Below are positions 51,808-64,000 of a stretch of 64,000 bases of DNA, one piece after another. The stretch spans positions 17,121,976 to 17,185,975 of the forward strand of contig CM072889.1 of assembly GCA_037013685.1 (NCBI GenBank), written 5' to 3'. The number at the start of each line of letters is the position of its first letter. The first letter of the stretch is position 1. Origin of the DNA: Acridotheres tristis. Taxonomy: Eukaryota > Chordata > Aves > Passeriformes > Sturnidae. Under the pieces are notes generated by a model. That model had not been told where the DNA came from and did not search any database. It was given only the letters and a program-made list of their open reading frames with translations. The position numbers were made by a program, and so were the translations under genes.

Positions 51808-54800
51808 CTGCTTAAAAAGCAAGGACTCCTCAATCCCTCTATTCTAGGTTTTGATACCTCTTGAGTAATGCTTCTATTATTTTCCAGGGGATTTATTTTT
51901 TTTTTAACTAAAAATTATTTGACAGTTTGGGAAAAAAATAACAACCCCAAATTGTGTGATTCAGATATTGCTGCCCAGGAACATGAACTCATTTTCACTC
52001 ATTCAGTGGAACTTGAGCTCTGGCTGTATCTATAATATTTAGTATGGCATTCAGACAGTGTTGTAGCTTGAGTTTTTTAATATTAATAAAAATATCCCCC
52101 CAAAAATTTAAATTTGAAGCCATTTTTGAAGGATTTGTGCAAGTCTCCTGTCATGGTACAAACAGGAGAAGGGGTGTGTGACCCTCATACCACATCACAG
52201 ATATATTTATGGCATATATACCATGCCCTGTAGATATATTTGAGGGACTTTCTTATATATGTGTGCATATGTGTGGGAAACTTGAAAAGTGTAATTTAAA
52301 TGTATTTAGACTTCTTCTGGTTTATGAACAGAAAGGAGAATGAATCCCCCAAACTGCCCAACCATTAAATGTGTTTTTCAAAAAGTCATTTTAACTATAA
52401 TATTAATTATCTATGTTTCACAACTCCATCTTCTACTCCACCTATTTCTATTCTTTCTGCAAGTTTCTGCTTTGAAAAGTGAAAACCTTATTCAATCTGG
52501 TGTTCTGCTATAATATATAACAAAGGGAATAAGTCTTTGTTATTTCTCACATCATTTTCTTTGTATTTATATTCAACACACAACTGTGCTTTCCCCCCTA
52601 GTCTTTTGTTTGATTCACCACCAGATTAATTCTTCCTTCTAAATAAATCTCATATTAATTTTATTCATAGATAGCCCACATAAAAGTTGTCTCAATGTTA
52701 TTTAAAGCACATTAATGGGGCAATATATATTAACATAACTTATGTTACATTTGTTTCCTTTTAGGTTTTAAATCTAGATAGCAACTGATTAAGTAATGAA
52801 AAACCATTTTGCAAATAATTATTTTCTGGCATTCTGACTTAGTTCTGTACCAAGATTCTTTTTATCTTAGACCTCCATGCTGGCTCCAGGATAGGTTATT
52901 GTCCATCTGAGATAAACTATTAATTGAGAGAGCTTAGCATGCACATCACAGTTTAAAATAGATATATTTCAGCCTATCTTACCCTATTGCATTTTAATAT
53001 TGACCCAAAAACTTACCTCAGGTAATTGATCTATAAATATCCCAGGATGAAACAGTCAATTCAACAGGAATCAATTTAAGATTTTCTTTTTAAGAAATTA
53101 AAAAAAATCCCATCCTGCACAACCTCTTTAACCTATAAGTTTTTCCTGTACTCTTAATTCGAGTAACTTCTCTTAAAAAAAAAAAAAAATTAGAAATCAA
53201 GCTTTGTGCAAGTTCACAGTTTGGCAGCAGAAAGTGATGGTGAAAATGCCTTCATTAATTCTATTATACAACTGTATTGATTGTGAAACAGGGTGAAGGA
53301 CTGTGTGCAGAACATCAAGGGGACACAGAGCTGAAGCTAACCAAAAATATAAAGAATTCATTCTGCAGGCTGATTTTTTTGGGCAAAACAGAACTTGTTA
53401 TTGAGAAGATTTAGAATCAAATATAATGTAAGAATTGTCACAGCTGTGGAAGAAGACAAAGTTGGAAACCATAGGAAAAGAATTATCCTGCAATGAGCTC
53501 TGGCCAGAATGAGCAAATCCTCGAGTGGGATTGTGGCTGCACAAACGGACACTGGGGACCTGGGCTTGACATTGATTGCTCAGCTCCTTCTCAACTCCAA
53601 AGGAATTCTCAAACACTTGCTGAGATTGAGCTCCCATCCAATGGCAAGCATGTCATTGCAATTAATTTCGTTTTAATAGCAATTTCAGACAAACAAAAAG
53701 AAAATCACATTTTAAAAATCAAACCCAGCCCTTTTAAGCAGCATTGCAGAGCATCAGCTGGTTGTTAATTTATTGTACCACATCTATGCAGCCCTTCACA
53801 AAACCAAAAACGTGTCTTCCACCATGGCAGCCCTTTCATTCTCACTTCTCAAATATAAGGTCATGTCATCCTCATGACAGCAGCAGAGATTTTCATGAAT
53901 CTTTCCATGTTTTGAATGGTTTTTATTTAATTACTGTCTACAACACATAACAGATAAGTATCATACACAAAATCTGTTACACAGAACAAGGAATCATATG
54001 TTTGAAATTTTGTTTACCATTAAACATTTTGAAAAATTGTAAAAAATGGAATAAGTATATTAAAATATTTCTGGTTTACTTCTGCAAGTTGCAGGATTTT
54101 TAGATCAGCAGAATAATTACCTGTATCTATGTCCAAGAACACTTACAGGGGTCCAGACCTTACCTGAAAGGCTGATGAAACCAACCATTTCAGAGCAGAA
54201 TGTCATTCTGCCCTTAACTTATGAAACAAGTTCATCTCCATTACTTTCTTTATTTAAATCTTCCAAAATTCCAGCACCTTAAGACCAGAGCTTTGCAGCT
54301 TACTGCTGTCTCCACATCTTTTCACCCCAAAAAATCACTGTTCAAAATCAAAGCAGGTCCCACAGTCATTTCAAATGCCACAGGGGAAAACAAAGCCCAT
54401 TCCACACACCTGATAAACTCTCTGTGTGCTGGGACTGCCCTTCTTGTGTTTGACCACGTTCTCCATCTCCCAGACTTCTCCTTCTGCCTTCTATTTTCTC
54501 TTTTCCTCCTTTCAACTTAGCAGTTTTAACAGGACTTCAGCCCAGTTGTTCACACTAATAAAATCTCACCTTTATATTCTTTTTAAAAAATGAAATTACA
54601 TTTATATGTGACAGGGGAAAGAGTGATAAAAGAGTTTCAGAAAATTTGAGGAAACTGTCATTGATACTTTTGATTTTACATTTAAAGCCTCCAGCATTCT
54701 GGAATATGCTTGTATATAGTCTCTATGAAAAGACTCAACTCAAAATAGCATGAATATTTTCACAGAACATTTATAACACAAAACAAGTCTAAAGACAAAA

Positions 54801-55644
54801 ACCTTTGCTAGAAGCAAGAAAGCTGATGTGGATTACCTTTGACTTCTCTTTCACTTCATTGGCAATACATGATAGCATACGGTTTTGACAGGAAAATAAA
54901 AGGAATTAACAAAGTGGTAACTGAAGACATGCTCCAGCTTTAGATTCCAATTATAGCCCACATTGCTTAAAGCTAGGAAATGTGCAAACATCTAACACGG
55001 ATGAAGGAGAGAGATCTAATGAAAAAGACAACATGACACGAGAACACCGAAGCAGAAGCAGCTAATTAAACCCATACAACTGCAAAGCAGATGAATTATT
55101 AAGAGAGGCAGAAGTTAGTGATAAACCTGTAGTGCTTTTGTGCTGAAAGAAGATTTAAAATTAAACAACCTGTAAGCACAAGTTATATGTAGGGTTTGGG
55201 GTGGAGTAGTTACCATTGCATTTATTTTTTCTGCTGTAACCTACTAAGCCATCCAAGCTACATATCAAAGGCTTGAGGCCAGGTTTGCCTGTGGGCTAAA
55301 GGGTTTTGATAAAAAGCTCTGTACTGCACACTGGGAAATGCTTCATTCTTTGGAAGATAAACCTCCAACCACCATTGCTATTAACAGCAACAAAGCATCG
55401 GTGTATTTCAAAATGTTCATTTTGCTCACCATGAAAGCTCATTCTGTGATTAAAATAATCTGCAAAACTTCCTACTTGACACTCAAGGATGTGCTACTGA
55501 TCTGCAACAAAAGCAGTTTGTACAGCAGAATGAGCTCTGGGAATTTTAGGATCTGGCATGGGTCATTGTTATTGCTGATTTTTGCCACATGAGTGAATAT
55601 TACTTCACCCCAATGAAGTAATTTGGAAATAAGATTCATTTAAC
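51808..55644. other. Unique AT-rich non-coding stretch
   Basis: No gene or repeat family recognised. Good minus-strand donor-like sites occur at 53014 (GAG/GTAAGTTT) and 54165 (CAG/GTAAGGTC), but the open segments behind them are only about 14 and 49 bases and were not accepted as exons. Confidence 0.55.
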
Positions 55645-55785
55645 CCTAGAAGAGTTCAAGGCCAGGTTGGATGAGGTTTGGAGCAATCTGGTCTAGTGGA
55701 AGGTGTTCTTTTCCACAGCAGGGGATTTGGAATTTAAAGATGATCTTTAAGGTCCCTTCCAACCCAAACCATTCCATGAACTCCA
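55645..55785 (+). mobile_element. CR1 LINE tail (sense)
   Basis: The sequence reads ttcaaggccaggttggatga, ggtttggagcaatctggtct, agtggaaggtgtt, and ends with ggtcccttccaacccaaacc and attccatga, the standard CR1 tail. About 140 bases remain. The terminal octamer is present once in mutated form. Confidence 0.92.
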
Positions 55786-56734
55786 CAGGCAGCATCTGCT
55801 GGAAAGGGCTGACCAAGGAGTCTGCTCAGGTGGGAATGGGAGGATCCACATCTCACACAGAACAAGGGTCTGGAACACACACCTGTGTGGGACAAAAGGA
55901 ACAGCTCTTACCCTGGACAATGGTTCTGTAATCCAGGAAGGGGAATCTGTGGGGGGAGCCTGGGTCAGCACCACCTCCCCCAGCCACTCCAGGAGTCCTT
56001 TTCATGGGCACTTCCCTGCCATGTGCATCGACTTGTTCCCTCTCTATTTTTAAAAATATGTACGGACCTGAAAATCTACATTAGTGAGGTGTTTTTACGA
56101 ACTCCCTGTTAATTTTTTGAAAAGTGTTTGAAAAGTAATAAATACTTGTTTTTAAAACTTCCTATAGAGAATGTTTAAATATGAAAAAAATGATCTTTTT
56201 CCCCAATAGGAAGGAGGTTTTCACAATGGTACTGAATAAGTTGTTTCTCCCAATCTGAACAGTTAAATGCAATTACTGTAGGAACAGATGCTTCAGTTGT
56301 TTCCCAGTGATCACTGTCTCTGACCTAAATTACTTATTTCTTTGCTTCTGATCATGGTTACTACAAAAAGTGTCAAGTACTTTTAAATTAAGACCCTGAA
56401 AATATCAAAATAGTCCTTAAAGCATTCCCCATATCCTTGAAAAAGTTCATGTGTGAAAGATTTTTTATCATAAGTTTCTTCCTGCACTAACTTTACAGTG
56501 TGTTTGGTTTCCCCAGTATCCCTGAACATCTGCATGCTCTAAACATAAAAAATAAATCCATTTCCAAAACTGATAAAGCAGGAATAAAAATGCCAAATAT
56601 CAGCAGAGTGCATTTTTACAGCAGAGAATAATTTGGGTTTACATTACCGGCGTTTTTCAGCTAAAATTTGCGAGTAGTACTTTTAAAAGTACAAAGTATT
56701 AATTTAAGAGAACGTGTATGGAGCCACCAAAGTT

Positions 56735-56866
56735 TCTCAGTCTCTGCTGGAGAGCTCTGGGCAGTTCTGGGCTCCCCAGCAAAGGAGAGTTGGGGATCAG
56801 GAAAGGATTAAGGGGATGGAGCATCTCCCATACAAGAATTTAAGAGAGCTGGAACTGATGGATTTT
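56735..56866 (+). mobile_element. CR1 LINE fragment, left part, interrupted
   Basis: The segment includes gggcagttctgggctccc, a diverged ggatggagcatctcccatac block and aagagagctgg, matching CR1 sequence that normally precedes the part at 57254-57640. The element is interrupted by the LTR-like insert that follows. Confidence 0.75.
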
Positions 56867-57253
56867 TGGGCTACCTAAAAACAGGCCAGACAGAATTAAG
56901 GGAATAAAAAGCAGTTCTGTTTACTGAAGGACCTTCAGGTACATTTAGGGCAGATGGAGCCCACCCAGGGGCTGCACCCAAAATGGACAATGGGTCACAG
57001 GTTGTCACACTTTTATAAGTTTGGTTCGTTTGCATATTGGGGGTTAATCTTCCAATTACAGGTAATGAAGTAATTTACCCCCAGTTTGCTCCCCCCAACT
57101 CCCTTTTGTTTCCATCTCTGGGGGCCTGAGGCAGTGAGGTGTCCTTGATTCCCAACCCTAGGGAGGAATTGTTGTGTCTGACCAAACTGGGAAAGCAGCA
57201 GCTCACACTGAATATGGAATTAGAGTTATACACTAAAGAATTAAAGGGCTACA
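56867..57253 (-). mobile_element. Probable solitary LTR of an endogenous retrovirus
   Basis: About 380 bases with no CR1 similarity split a CR1 element. On the minus strand the insert can be read from TGTAGCCC to GTAGCCCA, giving TG...CA ends, with a TATA-like ACTTATAAAA at about 57011-57020 and an AGTAAA polyadenylation-like signal at about 56925. The 7-base string gggctac occurs at both edges (56868-56874 and 57246-57252). It may be a target duplication, in which case the insert is 56875-57245 and lacks TG/CA ends, or part of the LTR termini. No gag, pol or env sequence is present. The family is not assigned. Confidence 0.6.
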
Positions 57254-57640
57254 AATAGATGAAAAATATCAAAGCTAAAATCCTAAGGCACCAGAAGTGC
57301 TCATCCCCAAGGAGTCAGGGCTCGGGTGGGTCATGGAGTGTGGAAAAGCACCTGGTGAGAGCAGCTCCAACCAGACTCTCCCCTGTGGTTCCCAGAAACA
57401 GGACGAGAGGAAGCAGGTGCAGATTGAAACACAGCAAATTGCACATAAGGAAAACGTTTCTCTGTTTTAATTTGGTGCGTTTTGTTTTCTGTGAGAGCGG
57501 CCTGGAAAGTTGTGGAGTTGCCATCCTTGAAAATCCACACAACCTAAATGAGCACAACCCTGAACAACCTGCTCTGGGTGAGATCATCTTGATGTTGGAC
57601 TAGACCTCCAGGGAACCTTTAGTATTCAACCACTCTACTT
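57254..57640 (+). mobile_element. CR1 LINE fragment, right part
   Basis: CR1 sequence resumes with cccagaaacaggacgagagg, cagattgaaacacag, a gtggagttgccatccttg block, gaacaacctgctctgggtga and the tail ttggactagacctccaggg. Together with 56735-56866 it forms one CR1 copy broken by the LTR-like insert. Terminal octamers are eroded. Confidence 0.85.
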
Positions 57641-60600
57641 CATTTCTTGATTTTCTGGTTGATCATATTTAGCCTCTGACATTATGGTTTTCTTCTCACA
57701 AAAAGAATGAATTATGAACAATTTTTATTAATAATTATAATTTTTTTTCAGGACTAACTTTGTTTCTCCTCAGTGTAGTAAAAGATATTGCAATTAAAGA
57801 CAACTACAAAATTGTCACTTGTTTTATAATCAGTAATATTTATAATTAATTTTAAATTCTGTTATTAGACATGACCCAGACACAAAACCCCCACGTAACA
57901 GCTGAACAGTATCAAATTAACTTTCATTATTAGGCAGATTCTCATTAATTTTCCTGAATTAAAAAAAAAGAAGCAAAACATTTTCTATTCCTCTACATCC
58001 ATCTAATATTATTGCCAACTGGAACTGTTGCAATGATTTTTTTAATAAGTTATACTTAATTATCTTTTCATGTTTTTGAATAAAGACTGAAGAAAAACTT
58101 TCAGTACCTAAAACACAAACAATCAAGTGTTACAAGGATCTCATTTCACTGAAGGTGGAGCAGCAGCCTTGGGATTAATGGAGAGGTGTAAATATTTGAG
58201 AATACTCACAGGCACTGCCATTCTCTAGTGGGAAACTGGGAGAGGCAAATGCTTTCCTGTGCTGGGATCCAGAGACGGCCCAAAGTGAGGAATCCACTAA
58301 AGGATCATGGAAAGGGCTCATGGGAGAGCTGGGATGGAGGCCATGGAAACCATGGATCAGCTCCCCAGCCTGTGCACCAGCAGCTCTTCCCCCAGCCTGG
58401 AGGAGGCCATGGCCAACCCAAATTTACTTCCAAAATTTTATTAATATAACTTGACTGAGCTTACTTTTAGCTGAATTAATCTTAGTACTTAGCCCTGGCT
58501 TGAGAAGGAGGTGAAAAAAGGGCTCTCTACAATTCATCCCAACCTCATTTTTCCTCCAGCTCCAGCTACATGATGCTCTATATTGATATATTTCTCAAAT
58601 ATTGATGCCTGTGCTGTATTTGAGATTTTATGGCTCACTTCCTTTTTTGGGGGGCACTTTCACTGAAATTAATGCACATCTTACATTCTTTTTAAGATAT
58701 AATCTTCCACACCACATCTCACCAGGGCCATTATAATTTAACAGAACACTTTTCCCCCAAACTTTTTAAAAAATATCATGCCTACTTCTTTAAGATTTCC
58801 CCTCCTCTATTCATTTATTCTTGAGGCAATGAGCAAGAATCATAATTTCAGGTCTTTTTATTTTACTTTTCAAAGTGTAATGCATCAGTTAAAAAGGAAA
58901 TATAGCTCTAAAAGTTGCTGTTAAGGACCATGAAGCAGAAAAATAATATGTAGTTCCCTTGCAAGGTTTTTATCTTAACAGCATTACTAACTGTGACATT
59001 TATCCTGCTTAACCTCACCAAATGTACCCTAGGGAAATGTCAACAGAATCTTATGGTTTTAATACAAATGAATTATCAAAGAGTTTGAATAATGTAATCA
59101 TCTTAATGTATTCAGTTTTTATAATGAACATCTGTTATGGGCAGAGAGAGGCAAAATGACTGGTTAATGCAACAATTAAATAAACAATTAAACTCAAAAA
59201 TTCTAAAAACCCGATTTTACTAATTTAACTGTTTAGAGCAACAAGCTGAAGAAACTGCCACTGAATACTCCTTCTATCCCTCATTTCTGTAGGATACATT
59301 TTTTTTCTTTGATGGCATTCATATATGTTTTTCAGATGCTTGTTCTGGGTATAATCCTGTTTACAAAGACAGCTTGTTTCCTGGATAGAAATCTTCTCCC
59401 TTGAGTGATGCATATTTGTGTTCTTAAAGTTGCTGCCAAATCTCTTATTTTCCATGCCTCTGCCAGTAATCCTTTTGCAGTGTATTTTCTGTCAACTCCA
59501 TTTATTAAGAGGGTTGTTTTCAAACATCCTGCTTGCATACATTACTGGGATTCTGCTCTCTTGGGAATACATCCTCTAATTATCGAGATGGTCTAACAAA
59601 TGTCTCTGATATTTACTGCTATTATATTTTATTCTGGCATTGCACTTTCCGACCTAAATAAAATATCTGGAAAATTGGCATGAATGATACATAATTTTGC
59701 AGTGTATAACTCTTTCGAGCTACCCTTTATGAGTAATTCCAAGAAATCATGAATATTTTGTTAAGGAAATCAATGCTGTCATTTACTATTCAGAAAATAA
59801 ACATCCTGTTTTATCCGAGCTCCTGAATGACATTTCCCCCAATCTCCACGCTCTGAACCTTGTTCAGACACTGTAATCAGTTTGTTCTTTTGCTCCTGAA
59901 ATGCTGTAATTTGAATATACTTTAGGAACACTTGTCAGCTTGCCTTTGCACATCCATACAGACAGAACAGTCTAGGTCCTGAGTATGCAAATCTGGTATA
60001 TTGAAATTATGGTCTCAGAATCCCCTGCCAGGTTGGTTCAAGGCTGCATTCATCTGCTTTTGCTTGATGGCTACATTGTTAAATAGGGATAATTCAAACT
60101 GCATTCAGAATAATATTGCTGTGAAAGTGAAGGTTATCACACTAGTAAAGGTCCTAATTACTCTTAGATTAACCTCAGAATCATCAGGACAGAGAAAATT
60201 CCTGACTTTGGCCATGACCACAACTTAACTGGAGTCTGATGTATGATTGCTTTTTTAAACTGAAATTTATTTCTCACTGAAATCCCCATCCTCAATGTCA
60301 ATGACTCTGTCTAGAGGGGTTACATAGCTCCAAAATGGTATTTACAGCTTCTGGTGTATGGGCAAGGAAAAAACACAGAATGGCTCTACCTGAATGAAGG
60401 CAAGCAGGTCTGTACTGCTGAGGCCTTCCAGGAGCTCCTGTCAGGATCCACAATTTATAACCAGCACTAGAGTAATTTTCCCTCTCTTTATTTAGAAAGA
60501 ATGATTATGGTAATATACCTGAGAAATTGTAAGTATGATAATGGTGTTTTCTTTCTGCATAGAATGTTCTAGTCATAACACATTAGATACAGCAGTCAGA

Positions 60601-63542
60601 TCCAAAGCTGATTTAAATGTACATTTCTGCCACCACTTTATACCACGCTAAAAATCTTCCCGTTTGAAAGAATGACACAAGACAATGAAGATCTCAGAAA
60701 TCACAATTAGGCAGAGAGTGATAATTATTTCTGAAAATGAGAGGAGCAGGGGGAGTGAGGACTCCTGGCTCTGCTGGTTGTTCACCCTTTCCTCGCCAGG
60801 GGAATAACAAATGTGTGTCACACATGACAGCTCTGGGACCTGGGCACACAGGCAGCTTTTCTCACAGGCAGATTTCTCACAGGCAGCTTTTCTCACAGGC
60901 ACAGTCAGCCATGGCACTCAAGAGCTCATGGACAAGTTGCTGCTGTCAAAATCACACGAACATATGCATAATTTTCATTCTTGTACTCACAGTCATCATC
61001 ACAAAGGAGGCACAGAGAGCAGCAAACCAGACACCTGTGGCTCTGAACTGAGCTCATTCCCTTCCCTGTCTGCTGCCTTGGATTCCCTGGGTGAGAATGC
61101 CCTCACCTGATGATGGTTTTCCTTTCCCTTCTCTGTCTGGTTACCACAAACAACCCTGAATTTTATTGTACTCCATGTTCCTTTACTCATCTCCCTATTC
61201 AGTCCCAATTCCTTTTAAACCACTGAATCATCTAAACTCTTTTGTCCTGACCAACATCACCAGGAGGAAAAAAGCAATTTTTTTTTTTTTTTCTTAGGGT
61301 GTTCTACACAGTTTTCTATGTATATTATTTTTCCCCCTATAGTCAGATTGTGCTGAATTCTTTTAGGAGTGTTGATACTTTGGTCATCCAGAGATTCATA
61401 TCTATTTTATGGATGCAGAAGACAAGAACTCTTGGTATCAGGTATGGTGTGAGCACAGCTGCTCTTTCCCTTGCAGTAGGAGAGACCTGGAATAACCTGG
61501 AGAGAAGATCTCACCTAGGGCAAGGTGTGAAACTGAGGCCAAGCTGGGGTATAGGAGAAGCAATGTTGTGCATGAAAACAGACCTGGATTTAGATAAATC
61601 TTCCTGGAGCACTTGGAAGCCCTGGCTGATTGCTGTCTCTTCACATTCAGGCAGAAATTAAAATGATTACACTTCTTGACATTAAATGTCTGTACTCTGC
61701 CCCAGTTATACTTTAACTGTCTTTTGTAAACTAAGCCTGGGTCTTTTAAAATTAATTATCTTTAATTACCAGGTTCACTCCTCTGTCCTCAGAAAATTGT
61801 CACTTCATTTTCTTTGTTCTAATATTTGCTTACCTTCCCAGTTAAACGTGACTTTTCATAAAGAAATTCTCAGTTGTACAGCAGGGTATTTCTAGCTAAT
61901 TTCCTCAATACCCAAAGGATGTTCATAATCTGGACTTTCAGAAATGAGTATTAATTTCTTTTCTGTATATTCCCTCCTTTGATCTTAGTTATTTTACAAG
62001 GTCAGTTCTAAGCACAACTTCATAAATTTTCAGGCACCTCCTCCAATTTCATTTTCTGTGTCCTTCAGCATTAGTAGTCACAAGTAAATGATACCCCAGC
62101 TTTTTTTCCAGTGCATTCTTTACCTCTTCCCAAAGATTTCACTGCTGTTTTTCCTGGAGGTTCATTTTGCAAAAACCAAGATTCCTTTGACACAACACTA
62201 TCTCTCCAAATCTCACCTTTACATGGCTCCTTGAGTTACTCATTTTCATTAATATTCCATTTATATGATCCAGCACATCAGATTCCAGTAATGCACTGAA
62301 AATCACAATTGGTGTCACCTCCTTTGCTTCTTATTTCTGTTTGTTTCCTCTCTTCCCATGCAGCCATTTTAATACACTTACAAGTTTCTTCTAATCTGAT
62401 TCCTGTCTTAAATAATGCAGTTCTGAATAAACTGAAATTGCCTGGCACATTTTAGCTCAAGTGCCACTCAAACTTCATCAGCCCCTTTCACCCAAAACAG
62501 GTCTTGAAGGCATTATTGTTCATGCAGACCATGAAATAAACTTTTATTCCAAGGGAATTTATTGCTGAAAGTGATAATTCTTTGTCCAGGGGAGTTTGTG
62601 TGCTTTGCTTTTCAGTGAGTTCTTTAGAGGGGCAAGGATCACCAAGATTTTGACAAAGACAAGCGTATCAGTTAAAGATAAATGAAATTATTTCAACGCT
62701 TGAAAATTAAAATAATTCAATTTTTTTCTAGGTTATATTAAAAATAATAACTTGGATGTAACATTAGGTGTAATGGATCATAAGATATAGACTGGATAAT
62801 GGCAGAAAATCCAAGAAGTCGATCAGTGATAATGGCTTTGTAACTTTGACATTCAAATCTTGTTTAAACATTGGCCTATTGAACTGTAAGTCTCTCGATT
62901 TAATTGAGTTTTGGCTAAAATAGAAAAGATATTGTAATTTTTAACTGTTGCCATTAAAAACACCTAAAGTGATAAAATCTGGAATCTCAAGGTATTTAGA
63001 ACCAAGGAGTTTTTTTATTTCAGTAAAACTGACCTTGCAGTCCTAAAACTGGCCCAGTCTTTTTGAGGACCTGATTACCTCTATATGATTTTCACCCTCA
63101 TATTTTGATTTTTTTAGCTATATCTTGTTCTCTTTCCTTCCTTGTAAGCAGAATTGAATTAAATTACCAAAATCATATAAAAGGTTGATATGATTTCTCA
63201 CAAATATTATAAAGTAATTTCCTTTTGTGAAGCCAAGCCTAAGAAACGAGGGAATATTTGAGCAGAGACTTTTTACCCTTCTTCCAAAGCAGAGCAAATG
63301 ATGAAGATTTGGCAGGAGAAACAACTTAATCTTTGCAAAACATTTAACTTACAAACCTGCATTTTTTTATTTAAAAAGTCATCCAGAGTTCATCTCTGAA
63401 GTCATGATTCTCCAAATCATTCTGTTCAATGCAAAGCCATTCAGACTCCTGGATTCTGGTCCTTCTTTCTGTTTTCCCTCAGCATTTCCTGATATATGTG
63501 TGAAACAGCACAGAAATTTGTCTTACAGCTGTAATTGCTTTG
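57641..63542. other. Unique AT-rich non-coding stretch
   Basis: No supported gene or interspersed repeat. A minus-strand open segment at about 62112-62222 (containing ESWFLQNEPPGKTAVKS) ends at a GAG/GTAAAG donor but lacks a convincing acceptor. Another donor-like site (AAG/GTAAGC) is at about 61830. Confidence 0.55.
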
Positions 63543-63648
63543 TTCCCTACCTCTGTTTTATTCCATACCTTTTTTTTATTCCATACCTCTGTTTTATTCC
63601 AAACCTTTTTTTAATTCCATACCTCTGTTTTATTCCATACCTTTCTTG
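63543..63648. repeat. Minisatellite, about six 18-bp units
   Basis: Two alternating 18-base variants, tacctctgttttattcca and taccttttttttattcca, form a 36-base higher-order unit repeated about three times. The unit is a multiple of three, so it leaves an open frame with a Phe/Ile/Pro/Tyr/Leu-rich repeat on the plus strand, which I regard as an artefact. Confidence 0.93.
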
Positions 63649-63717
63649 GACACACATCTCCATCCTGTCATCTTCTAGCAAGCATTGCAGGTTTTTATGT
63701 TTGGTCACTTTTTTATC

Positions 63718-63735
63718 TTTTTTTTTTTTTTTTTT
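63718..63735. repeat. Poly(T) run of 18
   Basis: Eighteen uninterrupted T bases shortly right of the 18-bp minisatellite. Confidence 0.95.
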
Positions 63736-64000
63736 AATAATTATACAACACATTTTCTTCACAGGTTGGAAATTCTACCCATTCCCTCTGTTAACCAAAG
63801 TCATTGGTCACCTGTTTGTCCTGACATCCCACACAACAGGAAATTTACAACTGGGAAGGTTAAAACAGAAATTAACCTCTGGGTTCTGGCTCTTCTGTCA
63901 TAGTGGAAATCTTTCAGAAAGAACTGATTTGATTTTTTTAATTGCACTTTAAAGGTATGGTGTGAAATTTGGTCTCTCAACCTTTTCATGGCTCACTTTT

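Noticed and set aside
53014..53027. 14-base microexon upstream of 51741-51807
   Set aside because: The donor is perfect and the phase fits, but 14 bases carry too little information to support a call.
54165..54213. 49-base minus-strand exon candidate with a strong donor
   Set aside because: The acceptor is poor and the phase (0 to 1) does not fit the neighbouring candidates.
63404..63952. 182-codon plus-strand frame with a repeated IPYLCF motif
   Set aside because: The motif is the translated 18-bp minisatellite, and a poly(T) run supplies a Phe stretch.
1..64000. tRNA, rRNA or bacterial-type genes and operons
   Set aside because: No cloverleaf with A/B boxes, no rRNA segments and no prokaryotic gene organisation was recognised on either strand.

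Overview
The window is vertebrate nuclear DNA, almost certainly from a bird. It is AT-rich, with no operons, no ribosome binding sites and no long open frames outside repeats. Its interspersed repeats are CR1 LINE fragments, the dominant avian retroposon. At 15831 and 35844 the CR1 3' ends are recognisable by the short direct octamer repeat (ATTCTGTG/ATTCTATG type) next to the conserved tail. A passerine is possible, but nothing read here proves it.

No complete gene is visible; the DNA is intergenic or deep intronic. The best coding evidence is a small minus-strand cluster at about 50165-51807. Three open segments there have good splice donors, compatible phases and protein-like composition (candidate exons at 51741-51807, 51151-51363 and 50165-50277). 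Four weaker candidates at 9951-10008, 1547-1605, 885-945 and 188-293 keep frame if joined downstream. Together they could be part of one large, long-intron gene running right to left and leaving the window at base 1. I do not recognise the protein, and chance splice-like signals are common in 64 kb, so this is a hypothesis.

Layout: 1-2840 unique AT-rich DNA with the weak exon candidates; 2841-3257 a CR1 remnant abutting a 43-bp minisatellite; 3258-14831 unique DNA; 14832-15301 a very long homopurine microsatellite (GGAAA pentamers, then GAGAAA hexamers); 15831-16195 a CR1; 16196-26912 unique DNA; 26913-27460 a G-rich minisatellite followed by a CR1 (27540-27925); 27926-41210 mostly unique, with one CR1 tail at 35844; 41215-41765 a CR1; 41766-50164 unique with simple repeats; 50165-51807 the candidate exon cluster; 51808-55644 unique; 55645-55785 a CR1 tail; 56735-57640 a CR1 split by what looks like a solitary LTR; 57641-63542 unique; 63543-63648 an 18-bp minisatellite; then unique sequence to the end.

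The most notable structures are the 470-bp purine tract (triplex potential), the quadruplex-prone minisatellite, the repeated pairing of minisatellites with CR1 copies, the LTR nested in CR1, and the possible exon cluster. No new biological system could be supported.
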